Shown: positions 1 through 7,759 of the stretch, piece by piece | How the letters are laid out: every line of letters starts with the position of its first letter | Numbering within the stretch: position 1 is the stretch's first letter | Assembly (NCBI GenBank): GCA_028282025.1 | Contig: JANQIT010000311.1 | Coordinates: 1 to 44,642, forward strand | Reading direction: 5' to 3' | DNA length: 44,642 bases | From: Hwanghaeella sp. | GTDB taxonomy: Bacteria; Pseudomonadota; Alphaproteobacteria; UBA8366; Aestuariispiraceae | Notes under the pieces: model-generated | Seen by the model: the letters and a program-made list of their open reading frames with translations, nothing else | What the model was told of the DNA's origin: nothing | Database searches by the model: none | Made by a program: the position numbers and the translations under genes

Positions 1-13
1 GCCTTCGAAGAGT

Positions 14-370
14 ATGGATCAAAACCAGGGATACAGCGGCATGACTGAAAAAAACCCTTTCGGTGACGTGCTTACCGAAAACATACTAATCACCGAGTAT
101 TTTGTCCGCATGGCGTATGAAGAAATGGAGACGCCGGAAATCGCGGCCGAGATCGCGGACATATACTACGACGAAGACGGCGAGCGAATCATTGAGGGAA
201 TGCGCCGCCTTCTCGACCGGAAAACCGACTTTCCGACCGAAGCGATCAATGATGACGCGGTTTACTGCGAATACGATGAAGGCAAGACGCGCGCCTGGTT
301 GGCCGATTTCCTGAGCCATTTCGAGAAGGCGCTGGAGGACGTGCGCAAGCGCAGGCGCGAGGAAGGATGA
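14..370 (+). CDS. Hypothetical acidic protein, 118 aa
   Basis: I do not recognise a family. The product is soluble-looking, with no signal peptide or membrane segment. It is rich in Glu and Asp, especially in a segment reading IADIYYDEDGE near residue 50, and ends in a short Lys/Arg-rich tail. The reading frame is open to the left window edge, so the true start could lie outside. Inside the window the ATG at 14 has only a poorly spaced purine stretch, while a second in-frame ATG at 41 has AGGGA about nine bases upstream and would give 109 residues. It converges on gshA, with about 47 bp between the two stop codons. GC-rich codon use matches its neighbours, so it is probably a real gene; the role is unknown. 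Confidence 0.6.
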   Translation: MDQNQGYSGMTEKNPFGDVLTENILITEYFVRMAYEEMETPEIAAEIADIYYDEDGERIIEGMRRLLDRKTDFPTEAINDDAVYCEYDEGKTRAWLADFLSHFEKALEDVRKRRREEG

Positions 371-417
371 TGTGACGAACCATCATCTGAATCGGGTCAG
401 GCCATACGCAAGCCGCT

Positions 418-1788
418 TCAGTACTTGCACGCCTCGTATATCGGGGAAATGTCGCGCTTCCAGTCGCTGTGGTAATCGTCGAGCAGATCTTCGGCGAAGG
501 TCTTCCCGGACTCCACGATGGATTGCAGCGGTTCGATATATCCCTGCTCGTCCCGACCGCTGGTCGGGCTGAGGCGGGCGCGGCGTTCCAGTCCGCCGCG
601 GGAAATCTCCACCACGCGGCGGGCCTGCTCCAGCAACGTGCCGTTCCGGAAGGGCGTCTTCAGGGCGTGCACCGGCACGCTGTCGCGCATGTCGGACATT
701 TCCTGCACCGTCCAGCCGGAGATCATTTCCTCGGCTTCGTCCAGCGCCTGCGCATCGTACAGAAGGCCAACCCACAAGGCCGGTAAAGCGCACAGATTTC
801 CCCAAGGGCCGCCATCCGCACCCCGCATCTCGATATATTTCTTTAGCCGGACTTCCGGGAAGGCCGTGGTCATATGGTCTTCCCAATCTTCCATCGTCGG
901 CAACCGCCCCTCGAACCCTTCGAGCCGGCCCTGCATGTAGTCGCGAAAACTCTTACCCGCGACATTGTGGTAATCTTCGCCCCGGTGCACGAAATACATC
1001 GGCACATCCAGGATGTAATCGACCCAGCGTTCGAACCCGAACCCTTCGTCGAACACGAAGGGCAGCATGCCGCAACGGTCCGGGTCGGTGTCGGTCCAGC
1101 AATGGCTGCGCATGCTGAGCTTGCCGTTCGGCCGCCCCTCGGTAAAAGGCGAATTGGCGAACAAGGCCGTGGTAATCGGCTGCAGCGCGACCGAGGCGCG
1201 CATTTTCCGGATCATGTCCCGCTCGGAAGAGAAATCCAGATTCACCTGCACCGTGCAGGTGCGGATCATCATATCGACCCCCAGCGTCCCGCGCGTCGGC
1301 ATATAGTCGCGCATGATCTTGTAGCGGCCCTTGGGCATCCAGGAGATATCCTCGCGCCGCCATTCCGGATCGAAACCAAGGCCGATCATGTCCGCGCCCA
1401 GCGGTTCGCAGACCTGCTTCACCTGGTCGAGATGGGTGTGCACCTCATCGCAGGTCGCGTGGATGGTTTCCAGCGGCGCGCCGGACAGTTCGAACTGTCC
1501 GCCCGGTTCCAGGGTTATGGACCCGCCCTTGCCGTCCTTCAGCGCGATGATATTGCCGTTTTCGTAAACGCCCTGCCAGCCGAACCGCTGCAACCCTTCG
1601 AGAATGGCCCGGATTCCCGGCTCCCCGTCGTAGGGCAGGCGCTGGTGCGTTCGGGTATTGTAGGCGAACTTTTCGTGTTCCGTCCCGATGCGCCACTGAT
1701 TTTCCGGCGTACAGGCGTCTTCGATATAGGAAACCAGTTGCGCCTTGTCTTCGACAAGGACGGGGGTTTCGTCGGCCGTCGCGTGCAT
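418..1788 (-). CDS. gshA: Glutamate--cysteine ligase (plant/alphaproteobacterial type)
   Basis: Catalyses ATP-dependent joining of L-glutamate and L-cysteine, the first and usually limiting step of cytosolic glutathione synthesis. The 456-residue length fits the GCS2 family found in plants and alphaproteobacteria rather than the E. coli GshA type. Visible landmarks are RIGTEHEKFAY near residue 35 and a glycine-rich LEPGGQFELSGAP near residue 95, both typical of this family's ATP and glutamate site. An upstream in-frame GTG at 1794 exists, but AAGGAA sits only two bases before it and about nine before the ATG at 1788, so the ATG is preferred. It is the last gene of a minus-strand run rsmE-SPFH-nfeD-gshA. 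The 151 bp gap to nfeD leaves room for its own promoter. Glutathione use is supported elsewhere in the window by adhC, fghA and a GST. Confidence 0.93.
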   Translation of the reverse strand: MHATADETPVLVEDKAQLVSYIEDACTPENQWRIGTEHEKFAYNTRTHQRLPYDGEPGIRAILEGLQRFGWQGVYENGNIIALKDGKGGSITLEPGGQFELSGAPLETIHATCDEVHTHLDQVKQVCEPLGADMIGLGFDPEWRREDISWMPKGRYKIMRDYMPTRGTLGVDMMIRTCTVQVNLDFSSERDMIRKMRASVALQPITTALFANSPFTEGRPNGKLSMRSHCWTDTDPDRCGMLPFVFDEGFGFERWVDYILDVPMYFVHRGEDYHNVAGKSFRDYMQGRLEGFEGRLPTMEDWEDHMTTAFPEVRLKKYIEMRGADGGPWGNLCALPALWVGLLYDAQALDEAEEMISGWTVQEMSDMRDSVPVHALKTPFRNGTLLEQARRVVEISRGGLERRARLSPTSGRDEQGYIEPLQSIVESGKTFAEDLLDDYHSDWKRDISPIYEACKY

Positions 1789-1939
1789 CGGCACGTTTCC
1801 TTATACTGCGCGGATCGGCATGGCGGGGGTGCGCCGTGACCCGTTCTTTGGCGTAACAAACGGCCATTTGCTTCGGTTTTCAAGCCAAGACAAGGAAAAA
1901 GCCCGCCGCGCAAAGGTCAAAAATCGCCTTTCTCGGGGG

Positions 1940-2395
1940 TTAAAGCGCTTCCACCGTCAGGGTGGCGCCATTCACATCCGTCACGCGCGCCCGGACGCCG
2001 GCGGCGAAATCCGATCCGTCGCTGCTCCGCGCCTGCCAGGAACTGTCGCCCAGTTTCACGCGCCCCTGACCGCCGCGGAAGGTCGTCTCCACCAGGACCG
2101 TTTCGCCGATATGCTGCACGCCGCGGCGGTTGAGCAGATCGTCGTCGGACTCGGTCGGATGCCGCCCCAGCCATAGTCGGAAGACCGCTATCGCCCCGAC
2201 ACTCAGCACCGCGAAGACCAGGAATTGCGTCTGCCAGGCGATATCCGGCGCCAACAGGATCAGCAACCCGACAACCCCGGCGGCAATGGCGAGCCAGAGG
2301 AAGAACGTACCCGGGACCAGCATTTCCAGGACCAGCAGGCCCAGCCCCAGGGACCACCACCACCAAAATTCAATCTGATTCAGAAGTGAGAGCAT
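1940..2395 (-). CDS. NfeD-family membrane protein
   Basis: Short NfeD-type protein of 151 residues. It has a Trp-rich N-terminus (IEFWWWW), two or three hydrophobic helices between residues 10 and 70, and a C-terminal soluble segment of about 65 residues of the OB-fold type (GETVLVETTFRGGQGRVKLGD, residues ~95-115, ending RVTDVNGATLTVEAL). NfeD proteins act with stomatin-like SPFH proteins at the membrane, and the partner gene lies immediately upstream. A TTG at 2410 in frame would add five residues; the ATG at 2395 with GGCGGT about seven bases upstream is preferred. The gap to the SPFH stop codon is 21 bp, so the two are very probably co-transcribed. The exact biochemical role of the pair is not established. 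Confidence 0.85.
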   Translation of the reverse strand: MLSLLNQIEFWWWWSLGLGLLVLEMLVPGTFFLWLAIAAGVVGLLILLAPDIAWQTQFLVFAVLSVGAIAVFRLWLGRHPTESDDDLLNRRGVQHIGETVLVETTFRGGQGRVKLGDSSWQARSSDGSDFAAGVRARVTDVNGATLTVEAL

Positions 2396-2416
2396 CGTTC
2401 GTACCGCCAACCGCGA

Positions 2417-3406
2417 TCAGGACCAGGGACCGCCCCTGTCGACCTCTTCAGTCAGATCCAGGGAGTCTCCACCCTTCGTGTTATCCGGCGTCCCGGTCTC
2501 TTTGAAAAGCTCCGCGATGCTGCCGATGGACCCGATCACGGAGGACGCCTCCAACGGCATCATCAAAACTTTTTGATTGTCCGCGGCGGCCAGATGTTTC
2601 AGGGCGTCCACATATTTCTGCGCGACGAAATAGTTGATCGCCTGCGTATTACCCTCAACGATGGCCGCCGAGACCATCGCGGTCGCACGGGCTTCGGCCT
2701 CGGCCTCCCGTTCGCGCGCTTCCGCGTCGCGGAACGCCGCTTCTTTCCTGCCTTCCGCCTCCAGGATCGCCGCCTGTTTCAACCCGTCTGCCTGCAGGAT
2801 CGCCGCCTGTTTGTCGCCTTCCGCCTCCAGAACCGTGGCCCGCTTTTCCCGTTCCGCCTTCATCTGGCGCGCCATCGCATCCACAAGATCGCGCGGCGGG
2901 GAGATATCTTTGATCTCAATTCTGGTCACCTTCACGCCCCAGGCGTTCGTCGCCTGATCGACGACGGAGAGCAGCCGGCTGTTGATGGCGTCGCGCTCGG
3001 ACAGCACCTCGTCAAGGTCCATGCTGCCCATCACGGTGCGGATGTTGGTCATGGTCAGGTTCAGAATGGCGCGCTCAAGATCGTTAACCTCATACGCCGC
3101 CTTGGCCGCGTCCAACACCTGAAAGAAGACAACGCCGTCGGCCGTCACCATGGCGTTGTCACGGGTAATGACCTCCTGGCTTTGAACGTCCAGAACGGTT
3201 TCGCGCATGTTCATCTTCATACCGATACGGTCAACCATCGGCACGATAAGGTGCAGGCCGGGCCTGAGAGTCCTGGTGTATTTCCCGAACCGCTCCACAG
3301 TGAATTCCATGCCCTGGGCCACCGACTTGACGCCGAGAAAGACCAGGATCAGCGCCAGCAGCAGCGCCACGAACACAAAAATCGCGAAACCATCCAAACC
3401 GGTCAT
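2417..3406 (-). CDS. SPFH/stomatin-like membrane protein (QmcA-type)
   Basis: Single-pass inner-membrane scaffold of the stomatin/prohibitin superfamily, 329 residues. A hydrophobic N-terminal segment (FAIFVFVALLLALILVF) is followed by the SPFH domain (VERFGKYTRTLRPGLHLIVP, then NMRETVLDVQSQEVITRDN). A long Ala/Glu/Arg coiled coil with repeated QAAIL-type units follows at about residues 185-245, and the tail is polar. These proteins oligomerise into rings or patches that organise membrane microdomains and often modulate proteases. The ATG at 3406 is chosen because AGGGGGTGGG lies directly upstream at good spacing; the GTG at 3415 lies inside that Shine-Dalgarno sequence. It is coupled to nfeD downstream. 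Its closest E. coli counterpart is probably QmcA. Confidence 0.9.
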   Translation of the reverse strand: MTGLDGFAIFVFVALLLALILVFLGVKSVAQGMEFTVERFGKYTRTLRPGLHLIVPMVDRIGMKMNMRETVLDVQSQEVITRDNAMVTADGVVFFQVLDAAKAAYEVNDLERAILNLTMTNIRTVMGSMDLDEVLSERDAINSRLLSVVDQATNAWGVKVTRIEIKDISPPRDLVDAMARQMKAEREKRATVLEAEGDKQAAILQADGLKQAAILEAEGRKEAAFRDAEAREREAEAEARATAMVSAAIVEGNTQAINYFVAQKYVDALKHLAAADNQKVLMMPLEASSVIGSIGSIAELFKETGTPDNTKGGDSLDLTEEVDRGGPWS

Positions 3407-3512
3407 ACACCCCACCCCCTAAAGTTCAATCCTTGTCTAGAGATATGGATTCAAAGGCGATTTTACAACCTTTGCGAATAAGGGTCCGGCCCGGAAGCCT
3501 GCCTGGAATATA

Positions 3513-4277
3513 TCACATCCAGTCCCGATGCGGCGGCCTCTGCGCCCCGTCGCCCGCCAGCGCCTGCCACAGGGCCAATGCCGAAAGCGCGGCGGTTTCC
3601 GCGCGCAAGATCCGCGGCCCCAGGCCGACGAAACGGACGGCCGGGGCATCGGCGAGAAACCGCAGTTCATCCGGTGTAAAGCCGCCTTCAGGCCCGATCA
3701 GAATCGTACAACCCCGGTCCGCCGACAACGAACGAGCGGCGTCCGCCATCGATACGGCGTCTCCGGCTTCCGCACAGACCAGCAGCGGGCGGTCTTGAGG
3801 ATGCTCGTCGAGCGCCCGGTCGAGCTTCCCGGGCTCTCCGATTTCAGGCAGATCCAGCCGTTCCGATTGCTCCGCCGCCTCCATCGCATTGGCCCGCAGG
3901 CGATCCGCCTTAACCCGCTCAACAATGGTGCGCTGGGTTACAACCGGCTGAATCCGGGCGGCCCCCAACTCCGTCGCTTTTTGAACGAGGAAATCCAGGC
4001 GCGCGCGTTTGATCGGCGCGAAATAAAGCCAGACATCCGGCCCGGCGGCTTGCAGGCGGGTCTGGCCTTCCAGACTGAGCGAGGCCCACCCCTTGCCGAT
4101 CCCGTCGATCCGCGCCAGCCATTCCCCGTCGCGCCCATTGAACAACGCGACCGTGCGGCCCGGCTCCAGACGCAAAACGGACCGCAGAAAATGCGCATGG
4201 TCCGGCGAAAGGCCCACCACGCCGCCGGCGGCCAGATCTTCTTCGACATACAGCCGCGTCGCCGGTTTCCGGCTCAT
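3513..4277 (-). CDS. rsmE: 16S rRNA (uracil1498-N3)-methyltransferase
   Basis: Methylates N3 of U1498 of 16S rRNA in assembled 30S subunits, using S-adenosylmethionine. The 254 residues show the RsmE layout: an N-terminal PUA-like domain (residues ~5-75, with HFLRSVLRLEPG) and a C-terminal SPOUT domain with a trefoil knot. The family motifs are all present: ATELGA at 101-106, EAAEQSERL at 133-141, IGPEGGF at 194-200, and LGPRILRAETA at 219-229. It is the first gene of the minus-strand block leading to gshA and is divergent from ubiA with 104 bp between the two starts. From memory, the ubiA/rsmE/gshA neighbourhood recurs in alphaproteobacteria, here with an SPFH-NfeD pair inserted. Confidence 0.95.
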   Translation of the reverse strand: MSRKPATRLYVEEDLAAGGVVGLSPDHAHFLRSVLRLEPGRTVALFNGRDGEWLARIDGIGKGWASLSLEGQTRLQAAGPDVWLYFAPIKRARLDFLVQKATELGAARIQPVVTQRTIVERVKADRLRANAMEAAEQSERLDLPEIGEPGKLDRALDEHPQDRPLLVCAEAGDAVSMADAARSLSADRGCTILIGPEGGFTPDELRFLADAPAVRFVGLGPRILRAETAALSALALWQALAGDGAQRPPHRDWM

Positions 4278-4381
4278 ACAAATCCACTCTTCAGCATCGG
4301 TTTCGGCGGTTTCGAAGACCGCTCCGGCATGCTATCAGGCGGCCCACGGGATGCAATGCGTCAAGAACCCATGAGCAACCA

Positions 4382-5317
4382 ATGAGCAAACGGCAAGACG
4401 CCGAGGCGTCGGACATCGTTGACGACAGCCCCCTGCTGCAGGGGCTGCCGGGCTTCGTGCGGCCCTATGCGCGGCTGGCCCGGCTGGACCGCCCGATCGG
4501 CACCTGGCTGTTGCTGCTGCCCTGCTGGTGGGGATTGGCTTTGGGGTGGATCGGCCATCCCGCCCTGCCCCTTCCGTCCGGCTGGTACATGCTTCTGTTC
4601 GCCGTCGGCGCCCTGGTGATGAGGAGCGCGGGCTGTACCTGGAACGATATCAGCGACCGGAAGTATGACGGGCAGGTCGCCCGCACCGCCACCCGCCCGA
4701 TCCCGGCGGGCGAGGTCAGCGTGCCGATGGCCCTGCTGTTCGCGGTCGGCCTGTCCTTCACCGGTCTGGCGGTGCTGCTGCAATTCAACCTGCCGACCGT
4801 CTATGTCGGTATGGCGAGCCTGCTGCTGGTCGCCGCCTATCCATTCATGAAGCGCATCACCTATTGGCCGCAGGCCTGGCTGGGCCTGACCTTCAACTGG
4901 GGCATCCTGGTCGGCTGGTCGTCCATGCAGCAGGGGCTGCACGCGCCGGCCCTGACCCTTTACGCCGCCGGCTTCTTCTGGACCCTGGGCTACGACACGA
5001 TCTACGCACACCAGGACAAGGCGGACGACATGCTGATCGGCGTCAAATCGACCGCCCTTCGGCTGGGGGACAGTACGCCGCAATGGCTCTGGGGTTTCTA
5101 CGGGCTGACCGTCGTCCTGATCGGCGCGGCGGGCTGGCTGGCCGATGTTGGCTGGGCCTTCTGGCCGGTCCTGGTTGTCGGCGCGGCCCATCTGATCCGT
5201 CAGATCCTGCAGGTGCGGATCGACGATCCGGAGAGCTGCAAGAAACACTTCAAGTCCAACCGGGACTTCGGCCTGATCGTGTTCTTCGCCCTGCTGGCGG
5301 GGGGATGGACCCAGTGA
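4382..5317 (+). CDS. ubiA: 4-hydroxybenzoate polyprenyltransferase
   Basis: Integral membrane enzyme that attaches the polyprenyl chain to 4-hydroxybenzoate, the first membrane step of ubiquinone synthesis. The protein is 311 residues with about nine hydrophobic helices. The first Asp-rich Mg-diphosphate site is NDISDRKYD (residues 88-96) and the second lies in YDTIYAHQDKADD (204-216); both are diagnostic. DRPIGTWLLLLPCWWGL near residue 36 is the typical first helix. The ATG at 4382 is used; a short out-of-frame ORF (MSNQ) starting at 4371 ends across it in an ATGA overlap. A methyltransferase gene overlaps its 3-prime end. The ubiquinone decarboxylase gene ubiD lies about 5 kb further on, not in the same operon. 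Confidence 0.95.
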   Translation: MSKRQDAEASDIVDDSPLLQGLPGFVRPYARLARLDRPIGTWLLLLPCWWGLALGWIGHPALPLPSGWYMLLFAVGALVMRSAGCTWNDISDRKYDGQVARTATRPIPAGEVSVPMALLFAVGLSFTGLAVLLQFNLPTVYVGMASLLLVAAYPFMKRITYWPQAWLGLTFNWGILVGWSSMQQGLHAPALTLYAAGFFWTLGYDTIYAHQDKADDMLIGVKSTALRLGDSTPQWLWGFYGLTVVLIGAAGWLADVGWAFWPVLVVGAAHLIRQILQVRIDDPESCKKHFKSNRDFGLIVFFALLAGGWTQ

Positions 5318-5961
5318 TTCCGTCCGACGCCATGCTGATCCGGGAGAATACCGCCGCCATCGCACCGCGTCTGGTGCCCGAGATCGAGCTTCATCTTGCC
5401 GACGAAGACCGCGCGCTCTACCGCGCGGGCGAAGACGAGCTGGCCGCCATGGGGATCGGCACGCCCTATTGGGCCTTCGCCTGGGCGGGCGGCCAGGCCC
5501 TGGCGCGCTACATTCTGGATAATCCGAAAGCGGTTTCCGGCCGAAAGGTCCTGGATTTCGGCGCCGGATCCGGTCTGGTCGCCATTGCGGCGGCGAAGGC
5601 GGGCGCCTTCGACGTGACGGCGGCCGACATCGACCCGATGGCCGCCGCCGCCATGGATCTGAACCGCGCCCTGAACGACGTCTGGTTTGAGATCGAGACG
5701 GAGGATGTGATCGGCGGCGCGGGCGACTGGGAAGTCCTGCTGATCGGGGATGTCTGTTACGACAAGGAGATCGCCGACCGGATCTTTCCCTGGCTGCGGC
5801 GCGAGCATCAGGCAGGCAGGGAAATTCTGTTCGGCGACCCGGGCCGCTTCTATCTGAAGAATTTTGGTTTGGAGCCGGTGGCTTCCTATCACGCCGAAAC
5901 CACCGGGATCATGGAAGATACCGACCTGCGCAACGCCCGAGTCTGGCGTTTCGCGCACTGA
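5305..5961 (+). CDS. SAM-dependent methyltransferase, METTL20/PrmA-like
   Basis: Class I S-adenosylmethionine methyltransferase of 218 residues. Motif I is VLDFGAGSGLVAIAAAK, followed by the acidic loop AADIDP and a post-motif LIGDVCYD that resembles the D/GDxxYD signature of the ETF-beta lysine methyltransferase (METTL20) group. A likely substrate is therefore a lysine on electron transfer flavoprotein beta, but ribosomal protein L11 methyltransferase relatives share the fold, so the substrate is inferred only. It overlaps the end of ubiA by 13 bp. The ATG at 5305 abuts a G-rich run; a GTG at 5314 would put that run at more usual spacing, and an ATG at 5332 is a third option. Overlap with ubiA suggests translational coupling. 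Confidence 0.8.
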   Translation: MDPVIPSDAMLIRENTAAIAPRLVPEIELHLADEDRALYRAGEDELAAMGIGTPYWAFAWAGGQALARYILDNPKAVSGRKVLDFGAGSGLVAIAAAKAGAFDVTAADIDPMAAAAMDLNRALNDVWFEIETEDVIGGAGDWEVLLIGDVCYDKEIADRIFPWLRREHQAGREILFGDPGRFYLKNFGLEPVASYHAETTGIMEDTDLRNARVWRFAH

Positions 5962-6016
5962 TCCTTTCCAACTTCAAGACGGCCCGAGCCGGTTCCAAGA
6001 TCCCATATTCCTCTTG

Positions 6017-6070
6017 AAATATTCTTTGGAATATTTATCTGTTCACCTAGAAACATTCCTTAGAATATAA
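6017..6070. promoter_or_regulatory. Tandem AT-rich inverted repeats, probable MarR operator
   Basis: The first site is a perfect dyad AAATATTC-TTTG-GAATATTT at 6017-6036. The second, weaker dyad AAACATTC-CTTA-GAATATAA lies at 6051-6070. Centres are 34 bp apart and the second ends just before the AAAGGAGG ribosome binding site of the nitroreductase-like gene. A possible promoter is TTGAAA (6014-6019) with TATCTG (6036-6041), which the first dyad would cover. MarR proteins bind such dyads, and a MarR gene is the next gene but one, so autoregulated repression is inferred. Confidence 0.6.
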
Positions 6071-6081
6071 AGGAGGCGATT

Positions 6082-7254
6082 ATGGCTCTCTCACGACGCG
6101 GTTTCATCAAGACCCTGGGCGGCGGCGGTGTGGTGCTGGCGGCAAGCGGCATCGGCCTGACGCAATGCGACCGGATGCCCGCATCCGCAGTTGAAGGATG
6201 GCGCGGTCCCGGTACAGACCGCACGGACCCGCGGGAATGGGCGCTGGCGCATGCGCTGCTGGCCCCGAACCCGCACAATCTTCAGCCCTGGATCGCCGAT
6301 CTGCGCACGCCCGGCGCAGTCACCCTGCTGGTCGATCCGGACAAGGTGCTGCCGGAGACGGATCCGAACGGCCGTCAGGTCCTGATCGGCCATGGCGCTT
6401 TCCTGGAACTTTTCGACATCGCCGCGCGGGAACTGGGTTACCGCAGCGAGATAACCCTGTTCCCGAAGGACGCCGCCCCGGTCGATGCGCCGACGGCTAT
6501 GCTGCCGGACTATCCCGTCGCCCGGATCGCCATGGTGCGCGATCCCAACATCGAACGGTCGCCGTTGTTCCCGCATATCTTCACGCGCCGATCCTGCAAG
6601 GAACCGTACGATACGGAACGTCCGTTGACCGCGGCGCATGAAGCGGCGCTCCGGAAAACGCACACCGACCAGGCCATCGCCCTTTCCGTCGCGCGCACCG
6701 GCGATCTAACGGCCAGGCTGCGCACCCTGACGCGCGATGCGATGATGCTGGAAATGCAAACGCCGCGGACCCTGAAAGAGAGTATCGACGTCACCCGGAT
6801 CGGCGCATCGGAAATCGAAAGGCACCGGGACGGAATCGACCTGCACGGCCCGTTCTTCTGGTGGCTGAAAGCCGCCGGCCTGATGACGCCGGAAAAAGCC
6901 ATGACGCCGGGCACGATGGCCCACCAGGGCGGGATCGACTATGCGCTGGGATGGGCGGGCGCAACGCCGTCCTTTGGCTGGATCGCCACGGCGGGCAACA
7001 GCCGCGCCGCACAGATAAGTGCCGGGCGCGCCTATGTGCGTTTGAACCTGCAAGCCACCGCCAACGGCGTCGCCATGCATCCGGTCAGCCAGTTGCTGCA
7101 GGAATATCCCGAAATGGCCGCGCTGCAACGGGGGTTCTACGAAGCGACCGGCACGCCCGAAGGCCGCACGGTGCAGATGCTGTTCCGGCTTGGATATGCG
7201 GAAGTGCCGCCCCCCTCCCCGCGCCGCCCTCTCGACGCGATCCTGCGAACCTGA
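6082..7254 (+). CDS. Tat-exported nitroreductase-fold (Acg-like) protein
   Basis: Protein of 390 residues beginning with a twin-arginine signal, SRRGFIKTLGGGGVV, followed by a hydrophobic stretch. The mature part resembles the Acg-like branch of the FMN-dependent nitroreductase superfamily. Visible family features include LAPNPHNLQPW near residue 60 (an FMN-phosphate-contact type segment), TRRSCKEPYD near residue 170, and a C-terminal region NLQATANGVAMHPVSQ typical of nitroreductase folds. The natural substrate is unknown; some Acg-type members are thought to sequester rather than reduce with FMN. A strong AAAGGAGG at 6069-6075 fixes the start. A MarR regulator follows after 12-30 bp, and the tandem dyad upstream suggests induction by a small ligand. 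Confidence 0.75.
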   Translation: MALSRRGFIKTLGGGGVVLAASGIGLTQCDRMPASAVEGWRGPGTDRTDPREWALAHALLAPNPHNLQPWIADLRTPGAVTLLVDPDKVLPETDPNGRQVLIGHGAFLELFDIAARELGYRSEITLFPKDAAPVDAPTAMLPDYPVARIAMVRDPNIERSPLFPHIFTRRSCKEPYDTERPLTAAHEAALRKTHTDQAIALSVARTGDLTARLRTLTRDAMMLEMQTPRTLKESIDVTRIGASEIERHRDGIDLHGPFFWWLKAAGLMTPEKAMTPGTMAHQGGIDYALGWAGATPSFGWIATAGNSRAAQISAGRAYVRLNLQATANGVAMHPVSQLLQEYPEMAALQRGFYEATGTPEGRTVQMLFRLGYAEVPPPSPRRPLDAILRT

Positions 7255-7284
7255 TTTTCTGTCCGCATGGCGGATCGGGAAAAC

Positions 7285-7728
7285 ATGGATACTGAGATCC
7301 TCGGCTATCGGATCCTGAACTGGATCGGCATCATCGAACAGTTGGCGCGCACAAAGGCCAACCGGTCGATGATGGAAATCGGATTGCCCTGGCCCCAGTT
7401 TCAATTGCTGAACCATTTCAGCCACCGGCCGGACGAGGGAAAAACTGTCACCGCGGTCGCCCGCGCGATGCAGCAACTGCAACCGGCGACCACCAAAACC
7501 ATGAAGGCGATGGTGGCGAGCGGCCTGCTGCGGGTTGAGGTGGATGCCAGGGACGGACGGTTGAAACACCATTTCCTTACCCAAGAGGGGCTGGAACAGC
7601 ATCGCAACGCGGTAAAGCGGCTCTCCCCCCAGATTCAGGAATTATTCGACGGCTGGTCGCCGGAAGAAATGGACCGTCTTTTCGGCGCGTTGAACCGTTT
7701 GAAAGTGTGGCTGGACGATAACCGTTAG
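7285..7728 (+). CDS. MarR-family transcriptional regulator
   Basis: Winged-helix repressor of 147 residues. The central region QFQLLNHFSHRPDEGKTVTAVARAMQQ... followed by TKTMKAMVASGLLRVE and VDARDGRLKHHFLTQEG is the classic MarR recognition helix plus wing (the DxRxG-type wing is DARDGR). Helices at both ends would form the dimer interface. An in-frame ATG at 7267 exists but has no ribosome binding site; CGGGA precedes the ATG at 7285 and this start is preferred. It is in the same operon as the Tat nitroreductase-like protein and very probably controls that operon through the dyads at 6017-6070. Ligand unknown. Confidence 0.85.
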   Translation: MDTEILGYRILNWIGIIEQLARTKANRSMMEIGLPWPQFQLLNHFSHRPDEGKTVTAVARAMQQLQPATTKTMKAMVASGLLRVEVDARDGRLKHHFLTQEGLEQHRNAVKRLSPQIQELFDGWSPEEMDRLFGALNRLKVWLDDNR

Positions 7729-7759
7729 CTCTGGGGCTTTTCGTCTCCAGCCACGCGCC

